From assembly GCF_013141825.1 (NCBI RefSeq), contig NZ_RZNH01000002.1, positions 186,001 through 250,000 of the forward strand: 64,000 bases of DNA, given 5' to 3'. Positions 57,245-64,000 of this stretch are shown one piece after another (position 1 is the first letter of the stretch; each line of letters begins with the position of its first letter). The notes beneath the pieces are model-generated. The model saw nothing but the letters and a program-made list of their open reading frames with translations. It ran no database searches and was not told the origin of the DNA. Both the position numbers and the translations under genes were made by a program. Origin of the DNA: Marinifilum caeruleilacunae (lineage in GTDB: Bacteria > Bacteroidota > Bacteroidia > Bacteroidales > Marinifilaceae).

Positions 57245-58357
57245 TTAAGATTTCGATTTGATATACTCGGTAGGTGTGATATCGTGAAATTGTTTAAATA
57301 CACGATTGAATGAAGATTTTGAATTGAAGCCACAATCGAAGGCCAGGTATAGTAAGGTTTTGTCTTCGTGAGCTTTTTGCTCGATCAAGTGTATAAAATA
57401 GTTAATGCGATAAGAGTTGATAAAATCGGAATAAGATCGATTGGCACTTCGGTTAATGGCCTGAGAAATGGTATGCTCTGGCACATCAATCATAGCTGAT
57501 AATTTTCGAAGCGTTAAGTCTCCATCTTTGTAAACCTCTTTTTGCTCTATAAATTCACAAATCTGTTGAAACTGTTCATCGTACGGATTTTCATCATCTA
57601 CAACCACCTGTTCTCTGGAATTGTTTGCTGCTGGAGCAACAAGTGCAACACTTAAAGGATGAGCAAAAATGTAGGAATACTTCGTGTATATATATACAAA
57701 TGAGATGACAAAAACAGAAACGATAATATTAATCAACATCACCTGGTCGATTACAAAATGAACACCATTGGATCCCAACAATTTGATCAGAAATACCACC
57801 GACAACAAAATGAGCACTCCATTACCAATACTGCTGATCCATTTTACTCCATAAGGATTTCCTTTGGTAAAGGATTTATTCTTTTGAACTTTCAAAATCA
57901 TAATATAGCCCGTTAATACATAAGCCAAAATGATTAAGAATTTCATGTAAACAGAAATAACAGCATAGATATTATCGGAATGCGAACAACCGCCTTCTTC
58001 CAAACAATCGACCAAACCTAAAGATTTTGTGGTGGTTTTGTATCCCATGTAAATTCCGAAAGGAATCAGGTGAAGCAGGTGCTTCTTTCCGAAAGAAAAA
58101 TCAGGATTTACAAGACTTAGTACATAGAAATAGAACATTGTACCATGCAATACATGACTGGCACAAGCAAACTCGTAAACCCAATGAAAATCGTGAAACA
58201 AATTTTGAGAAGACAAAAAGAAGGTTACTTCGGCAAGCGCAACAAGGAAAAGCCAGAAAGTGAAAATTTTATCGGACAGGTGATTTGCTTTACGCGACAT
58301 GATAGACACCATAAAAAACACCAGGATGGCCAAACAAATCACAAACAAATAATCCAT
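57245..58357 (-). CDS. Membrane-anchored AraC family regulator
   Basis: A 370-residue protein with about seven hydrophobic segments in residues 1-235 (for example YLFVICLAILVFFMVSI, LLHLIPFGIYMGY, IIVSVFVISFVYIYT) and a C-terminal AraC DNA-binding domain (about 265-368). The first helix-turn-helix is LTLRKLSAMIDVPEHTISQAIN, the second YLAFDCGFNSKSSFNRVFKQ. Integral-membrane AraC regulators are common in Bacteroidota and presumably sense the envelope. It is divergent from the potassium channel gene. Targets unknown. Confidence 0.9.
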   Translation of the reverse strand: MDYLFVICLAILVFFMVSIMSRKANHLSDKIFTFWLFLVALAEVTFFLSSQNLFHDFHWVYEFACASHVLHGTMFYFYVLSLVNPDFSFGKKHLLHLIPFGIYMGYKTTTKSLGLVDCLEEGGCSHSDNIYAVISVYMKFLIILAYVLTGYIMILKVQKNKSFTKGNPYGVKWISSIGNGVLILLSVVFLIKLLGSNGVHFVIDQVMLINIIVSVFVISFVYIYTKYSYIFAHPLSVALVAPAANNSREQVVVDDENPYDEQFQQICEFIEQKEVYKDGDLTLRKLSAMIDVPEHTISQAINRSANRSYSDFINSYRINYFIHLIEQKAHEDKTLLYLAFDCGFNSKSSFNRVFKQFHDITPTEYIKSKS

Positions 58358-58732
58358 ACTCTACCAACTTCTCTTTTAATTACTTTCGCTTATTTGACTA
58401 GCAATGTTAACTATTTTTAAGCATTTCAACAACTTATAATACAAATTCTCAGACTACAATTCTCATCAAATCAGATAAATAAAAACATAATTGTAAATCT
58501 TTCAGGAGTAATACAAACATGAAACACCAATATAAATAAGCTTTAAAATGATGTTGTAAATGCTATGTTTTAAGAATTATAGCTCAATCTTAAAAAAAAC
58601 ATAAATTGGTAATACCAAAGATTATCGCATACTTTATTGAAAATAAAATTATCGAAACTTAAAAGGTTCTACATTTGTAAAATAGAATCGCTATAAATTA
58701 TATTTAAGAATTAATTAACAAATCGATCATAC
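58358..58732. other. Divergent intergenic region, about 375 bp
   Basis: AT-rich DNA between the AraC gene and the ion-channel gene. A TACATTTG at 58670-58677 matches the TAnnTTTG consensus for the channel gene, but no -33 element at the expected spacing was seen. No RNA gene or repeat was seen. Confidence 0.45.
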
Positions 58733-59470
58733 ATGAGAGAGTATATCAGAAATATCGTAGAAGACAATACCACAAAAAAGGGAAAGATATTCGATTATAT
58801 CATCCAGGTTTTAATCATGCTTTCGCTGATTTCTTTTTCGGTAGAAACTTTACCCAATAATTCTGAGCATGTAGTTTTGCTTCTTGAATATTTCGAGGTC
58901 TTTTGTATCATCGTTTTTTCCATAGAATATTTATTGCGAATTTTTGTTTCGAAGAAACCACTCTCCTATATCTTTAGCTTTTATGGCATTATCGATTTAC
59001 TGGCCATTCTACCTTTCTACTTGCGCGGAACGCTTGACTTTAGAGCCATTCGAGCTTTTCGTATTTTCAGGGTATTCAGAACCTTAAAACTAATCAGATA
59101 CAACAGAGCTTTGCATCGTTTTCATATCGCTGCCAAAATTGTAAAGGAAGAAATCATTCTCTTCTTTATCGTAACCGGAATCTTGATTTTCTTATCGGCA
59201 TCGGGCATTTACTTTTTTGAAAACGAAGCCCAGCCAAAAGTATTTGCATCGATATTTCATAGCTTGTGGTGGGCAATTGTAACCCTTACCACGGTTGGTT
59301 ATGGCGATGTATATCCTATCACGGTTGGCGGAAAAATATTCACTTTTTTTGTGCTGTTAATTGGCGTTGGTGTGGTTACCGTTCCGGCTGGATTGGTTGC
59401 CACTTCACTTTCCAAGGCAAGAGAAATTGAAGAAGAAGAAAGAAAAAACACGCCCTCTCAAACCTCATAA
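58733..59470 (+). CDS. Voltage-gated-type potassium channel (ion transporter family)
   Basis: A 245-residue six-transmembrane channel. An S4-like positively charged helix is visible: FRAIRAFRIFRVFRTLKLIR pattern at about 104-124, with Arg or Lys every third residue. The pore has TLTTVGYGDVYP (about 185-196), the K+ selectivity filter. S1-S3 and S5/S6 hydrophobic stretches are present, and the C-terminal tail is short and acidic (EEEERKNTPSQ). It resembles KvAP/Kch-type channels and would control membrane potential. Divergent from the AraC regulator, and upstream of the thiamine operon on the same strand. Confidence 0.94.
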   Translation: MREYIRNIVEDNTTKKGKIFDYIIQVLIMLSLISFSVETLPNNSEHVVLLLEYFEVFCIIVFSIEYLLRIFVSKKPLSYIFSFYGIIDLLAILPFYLRGTLDFRAIRAFRIFRVFRTLKLIRYNRALHRFHIAAKIVKEEIILFFIVTGILIFLSASGIYFFENEAQPKVFASIFHSLWWAIVTLTTVGYGDVYPITVGGKIFTFFVLLIGVGVVTVPAGLVATSLSKAREIEEEERKNTPSQTS

Positions 59471-59526
59471 TGTGCAACTTACAACCCCACACTCATTCCT
59501 TGAATCTTTTTTTTGAGTAAATTATG

Positions 59527-59557
59527 ATTGTTATTCAAGAAATTTCATTTAAGTTTG
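59527..59557 (+). promoter_or_regulatory. Promoter of the thiamine operon
   Basis: ATTG at 59527-59530 (-33 element) and TAAGTTTG at 59550-59557 (-7, TAnnTTTG consensus), with a 19-bp spacer. The predicted start is near 59564, a few bases before the TPP riboswitch. The fit is good. Confidence 0.65.
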
Positions 59558-59570
59558 CCAACATTATTAA

Positions 59571-59634
59571 CAAGGGGTGCCTATAACGGCTGAGATTATA
59601 CCCTATGAACCTGGGCGAGTAATGCCGCCAAGGG
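59571..59634 (+). promoter_or_regulatory. TPP (THI-element) riboswitch
   Basis: The conserved thi-box is complete: GGGGTGCC, GGCTGAGATTATACCC, GAACCTG, TAATGCCG and AAGGGA in order. The aptamer binds thiamine diphosphate and represses the operon. About 44 bp separate it from the thiS start. No strong terminator hairpin lies between, so control may act on translation initiation. This is inference. Confidence 0.95.
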
Positions 59635-59677
59635 ATTGTATCTATCTCCTGTTTCTACTCCTGTAATCTTTTTTGTA

Positions 59678-59881
59678 ATGAACATTTTTTGTAATGGTAA
59701 TCCAATTGCTTTGGATGATTGTACTTCGCTATTTACACTTTTATCGGTGACTGAATACGTGAACCAAAAAGGTATTGCAGTGGCTGTAAACAATTGTGTA
59801 ATCAAAAAACAGGATTGGGAATCTCACCAACTTCAGGAAAACGATAAAGTATTGATTGTTTCGGCTACTAAGGGAGGATGA
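59678..59881 (+). CDS. thiS: Sulfur carrier protein ThiS
   Basis: A 67-residue beta-grasp sulfur carrier that ends in Gly-Gly, the site of adenylation and thiocarboxylation. Key features are MNIFCNGNPIALDD at the start and VLIVSATKGG at the end. The start was placed at the ATG at 59678; an in-frame TTG at 59636 would overlap the riboswitch. ThiS hands sulfur to ThiG for the thiazole ring. First gene of the riboswitch-controlled operon. Confidence 0.93.
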   Translation: MNIFCNGNPIALDDCTSLFTLLSVTEYVNQKGIAVAVNNCVIKKQDWESHQLQENDKVLIVSATKGG

Positions 59882-59960
59882 AAGTAATTTTCATTGTACA
59901 ACAGCAGTAGATTCAACTTACTTCGTTTTGCGTCTCTTGTTTTCATTTTAAGAACATTAA

Positions 59961-61775
<1,815 letters not shown>

Positions 61776-61778
61776 AGC

Positions 61779-62405
61779 ATGAAATTGATATTGGTATCAT
61801 ATCCAGATTTTTTTAAAGGGGAAACCAGCATTGTTTCCTCTTTACTGGATTCTTATGATTTCACATTTCATCTGCGAAAACCTCAAGCTTCCAAACAGGA
61901 ATTAATTGATTACCTGGATGAAATTCCTACCAGACTACATTCTAAAATTGTCTTGCATAACGAAATAGAAGTTTTTTCGAGCTACAAGCTTGAAGGAATG
62001 CATTTCTCGGGAGCAAAAAGAGAATCTGCCCAGGAACTGGCAAAAACTGTGACGAAAGGAACATCTTGCCATTCCATATCAGAGATTAAATCTTTAGAAA
62101 AAACTTTCGACTATGTCTATTTAAGTCCGATTTTCGAAAGCATTTCAAAACAAGGCTATCAGGGAAACCTGGATATGGAAGAAGTGAAAGTATTTCTGGA
62201 AGAAGCAAAACAAAACCAGGTCTACGCACTGGGAGGAATAGCTATCGAGAACATCCATCACATCAAGCAATTCGCATTCGATGGACTTGCTGTTTTAGGT
62301 GCAGTCTGGACCCTTAACCCTCTAAAGAATCGGGATATGATTCAATCCAATTTCAATAAAATCTACTCAAAAATTCAGTCTGTTTATGAAAAAAGCAATT
62401 CCTAA
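61779..62405 (+). CDS. Thiamine phosphate synthase-like protein (TenI/ThiE family)
   Basis: A 208-residue TIM-barrel protein of the ThiE/TenI family. It has FHLRKPQASKQE at strand 2, a YVYLSPIFESISKQGY loop and YALGGIAIENI. The pyrophosphate-loop residues differ from ThiE (LSPIFESISKQG rather than GPFRHTSTK), so it is more like TenI, an aromatizing isomerase of the thiazole product. It overlaps the start of thiE by 20 bp, and follows thiC by three bases. A second transferase role cannot be excluded. Confidence 0.85.
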   Translation: MKLILVSYPDFFKGETSIVSSLLDSYDFTFHLRKPQASKQELIDYLDEIPTRLHSKIVLHNEIEVFSSYKLEGMHFSGAKRESAQELAKTVTKGTSCHSISEIKSLEKTFDYVYLSPIFESISKQGYQGNLDMEEVKVFLEEAKQNQVYALGGIAIENIHHIKQFAFDGLAVLGAVWTLNPLKNRDMIQSNFNKIYSKIQSVYEKSNS

Positions 62406-62994
62406 AATTCAATATATCACACAGGATCATCCTGAATTGTCGCATTCCATGCAAGCCAAACTGGCATTTGAAAAAGGCATTGAGGCAGTTCAAATCAGGA
62501 TGAAAAACAGTAGTGAAAAAGAAATATTAACGGAGGCCAGAATGGCAATGCAATATGCCGATGAGATGGATGGCACTTTAATTATTAATGATTCCATTGC
62601 CATTGCCAAAGAAATTGGAGCACATGCCCTGCATCTAGGATTGAATGACACTCCAATTGATGAAGCCAGGAAAATTCTTGGTGCAGAAATCATTATTGGT
62701 GGAACTGCAAATACACTGGAAGACATTGTTATTCAAAAATCCCGTGGAGCGGACTATGTAGGCCTTGGACCATTCAGACATACAAGTACGAAGAAGAATT
62801 TAAGTCCAATTCTTGGTTTGGAAGGGTATCAAAATATCCTATCTAAAATGAATGAAAAGGGATTAGAAATTCCAATTGTAGCAGTAGGAGGAATACTTCT
62901 TGAAGAAATTGAATTATTGCAAAACGCAGGCTTGTACGGACTTGCCATTTCAGGTGCATTATTGAAAACACTAAACAACCAAACTCATGAATGA
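62386..62994 (+). CDS. thiE: Thiamine phosphate synthase ThiE
   Basis: A 202-residue TIM barrel that joins HMP-PP and thiazole phosphate. Key segments are [34 protein letters not shown] (key residues N-D and H-L-G), [15 protein letters not shown] (the phosphate loop with Thr/Ser/Thr) and IPIVAVGGI. Normal length. It overlaps the preceding paralogue by 20 bp and the following thiG by 8 bp, so translation is coupled. Confidence 0.95.
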   Translation: MKKAIPKIQYITQDHPELSHSMQAKLAFEKGIEAVQIRMKNSSEKEILTEARMAMQYADEMDGTLIINDSIAIAKEIGAHALHLGLNDTPIDEARKILGAEIIIGGTANTLEDIVIQKSRGADYVGLGPFRHTSTKKNLSPILGLEGYQNILSKMNEKGLEIPIVAVGGILLEEIELLQNAGLYGLAISGALLKTLNNQTHE

Positions 62995-63763
62995 TTTAAA
63001 ACTAGGAGATAAAATATTTACATCCCGCCTTTTCACCGGAACCGGGAAATTCAGTTCGAACGAAGTGATGAAAGAAGCCATCGAAGCTTCGGGTTCAGAA
63101 TTGGTAACCATGGCTTTAAAAAGAATTGACATAGAGGATGAGAATGACAATATGTTGCAACATCTTCAGATACCAGGTGTTAACTTACTGCCAAATACTT
63201 CGGGCGTACGCAACGCCAAGGAAGCGGTATTTGCTGCACAACTAACAAGAGAAGCCCTGGAAACCAACTGGTTAAAATTAGAAATTCATCCAGATCCTAA
63301 ATATCTTTTACCCGATGGAGAAGAAACCTTAAAAGCTGCAGAAGAACTTGTAAAGCTTGGCTTTCACGTATTGCCTTACGTACAGGCAGATCCCGTGCTT
63401 TGCAAAAAGCTGGAAGAAGTGGGTACTGCTGCCGTAATGCCATTGGGATCACCAATTGGATCGAACAATGGTTTACAAACCATCGATTTTTTAAAAATTA
63501 TTATCGAGCAAAGTAATGTTCCTGTTGTAGTTGATGCCGGAATTGGAGCTCCTTCACATGCAGCTGCTGCCATGGAAATAGGTGCTGATGCCGTTCTTGT
63601 GAATACAGCAATTGCAGTATCACCCAATCCGGTTGAAATGGCAAAAGCTTTTAAAATGGCTGTTGAAGCAGGAAGAATGGCTTTTGAGGCAAAACTGGCA
63701 GAACGATCGATGGGTGCTAATGCAAGCAGTCCTTTAACAGCATTCCTCGAAGATTTGGATTAA
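62987..63763 (+). CDS. thiG: Thiazole synthase ThiG
   Basis: A 258-residue TIM barrel. The Schiff-base Lys97 lies in [10 protein letters not shown]. Other conserved blocks are [53 protein letters not shown] (key residues D-A-G-I-G) and the [19 protein letters not shown] end. It forms the thiazole from DXP, ThiS thiocarboxylate and dehydroglycine (from ThiH). thiH begins 48 bp downstream. Confidence 0.97.
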   Translation: MNDLKLGDKIFTSRLFTGTGKFSSNEVMKEAIEASGSELVTMALKRIDIEDENDNMLQHLQIPGVNLLPNTSGVRNAKEAVFAAQLTREALETNWLKLEIHPDPKYLLPDGEETLKAAEELVKLGFHVLPYVQADPVLCKKLEEVGTAAVMPLGSPIGSNNGLQTIDFLKIIIEQSNVPVVVDAGIGAPSHAAAAMEIGADAVLVNTAIAVSPNPVEMAKAFKMAVEAGRMAFEAKLAERSMGANASSPLTAFLEDLD

Positions 63764-63811
63764 TATCGTAACATGAGAAAGTTAAAAGGCATAACCTATT
63801 AAGTCATAAGA

Positions 63812-64000
63812 ATGAGTTTCTATAACGAAATACAAAAATACAATTGGGAGGAAGTCAAAGATCAAATCTATTCCAAAACCACGGATGATGTAAAAAGAGC
63901 CCTGCAAAAGGAGAAAATTGATTTGCATGATTTCCAGGCGCTCATTTCGCCTGCTGGCACAGAATATTTGGAGATTATGGCGCAGAAAAGTATGCATCTT
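63812..64000 (+). CDS. thiH: 2-iminoacetate synthase ThiH, cut by the window end
   Basis: The first 63 codons of an open frame from the ATG at 63812 run off the window. The start MSFYNEIQKYNWEEVKDQIY, a DDVKRALQKEKIDLHDFQAL segment and ISPAGTEYLEIMA match the N-terminus of ThiH, a radical-SAM enzyme that cleaves tyrosine to give dehydroglycine. The CxxxCxxC cluster would lie beyond the end. Its place after thiG supports the call. Confidence 0.9.
   Translation, partial: MSFYNEIQKYNWEEVKDQIYSKTTDDVKRALQKEKIDLHDFQALISPAGTEYLEIMAQKSMHL

Noticed and set aside
58670-58677. TACATTTG as the potassium-channel promoter
   Set aside because: It matches TAnnTTTG but no -33 element lies at the expected spacing, so it is only noted in the intergenic entry.
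59596-59805. 69-codon minus-strand open frame
   Set aside because: It is antisense to the TPP riboswitch and thiS.

Overview
The window reads as chromosomal DNA of an AT-rich Bacteroidota species, most likely a marine or anaerobic Bacteroidales/Marinilabiliales-type organism (the order is inferred). The grounds are a SusC/SusD pair, three further CarboxypepD-regulatory or TonB-dependent receptors in total with SusC, a type IX secretion C-terminal domain, SDDDD-type lipoprotein signals, TTG-N(19-22)-TAnnTTTG promoters, the DUF6913-dapA neighbourhood, and a thiS-thiC-thiE-thiG-thiH operon behind a TPP riboswitch. No insertion sequence, prophage, integrase, CRISPR array or rRNA was seen. The only RNA gene found is a tRNA-Arg(ACG).

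Layout. 1-3.1 kb (-): an endonuclease/exonuclease/phosphatase-family protein and a GH92 alpha-mannosidase lipoprotein. 3.4-7.1 kb (+): a run of small accessory enzymes (PD40 lipoprotein, SDR/DUF2867, VOC, NUDIX, ASCH-like). 7.1-12.4 kb (-): a lactonase-fold lipoprotein, a heparinase II/III-family lyase with a T9SS tail, and a MATE exporter. 12.6-23.3 kb (-): a tightly spaced five-gene run made of two giant uncharacterised proteins (1553 aa with a Tat signal, 1388 aa without), two AlkD-superfamily proteins and a cupin. 23.4-29 kb (-): a TonB-dependent receptor, a LytS/LytR-type two-component pair and two LiaI/LiaF-like membrane proteins. 29.3-35.5 kb (+): ligA, a DEDDh exonuclease, a DUF6913 protein, dapA, an LpoB-like lipoprotein and a COG3014-like TPR lipoprotein. 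35.5-38.1 kb (-): an H-NOX-like protein, an esterase-fold protein lacking its nucleophile, and YceI. 38.4-39.8 kb (+): tRNA-Arg and a full Ada protein. 39.9-42.2 kb (-): a TonB-dependent receptor.

42.4-56 kb (-) is the other notable block: a membrane ferredoxin with HMA-like modules, SusC, SusD, a Calx-beta-like lipoprotein, a metzincin-type zinc protease, an S46 dipeptidyl-peptidase and a small lipoprotein. It looks like an outer-membrane peptide-acquisition locus rather than a polysaccharide one. Two paralogous small exported proteins (42383-43225 and 56393-57004) flank it. 57.2-59.5 kb holds a membrane-anchored AraC regulator and a divergent voltage-gated-type potassium channel. The window ends inside the TPP-riboswitch-controlled thiamine operon, cut within thiH.

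The strongest candidate for an undescribed system is the giant-protein pair at 14361-23250. The second is the protease/SusCD/ferredoxin operon. Two degenerate catalytic or ligand motifs, in the esterase-fold and H-NOX-like proteins, are worth direct tests.
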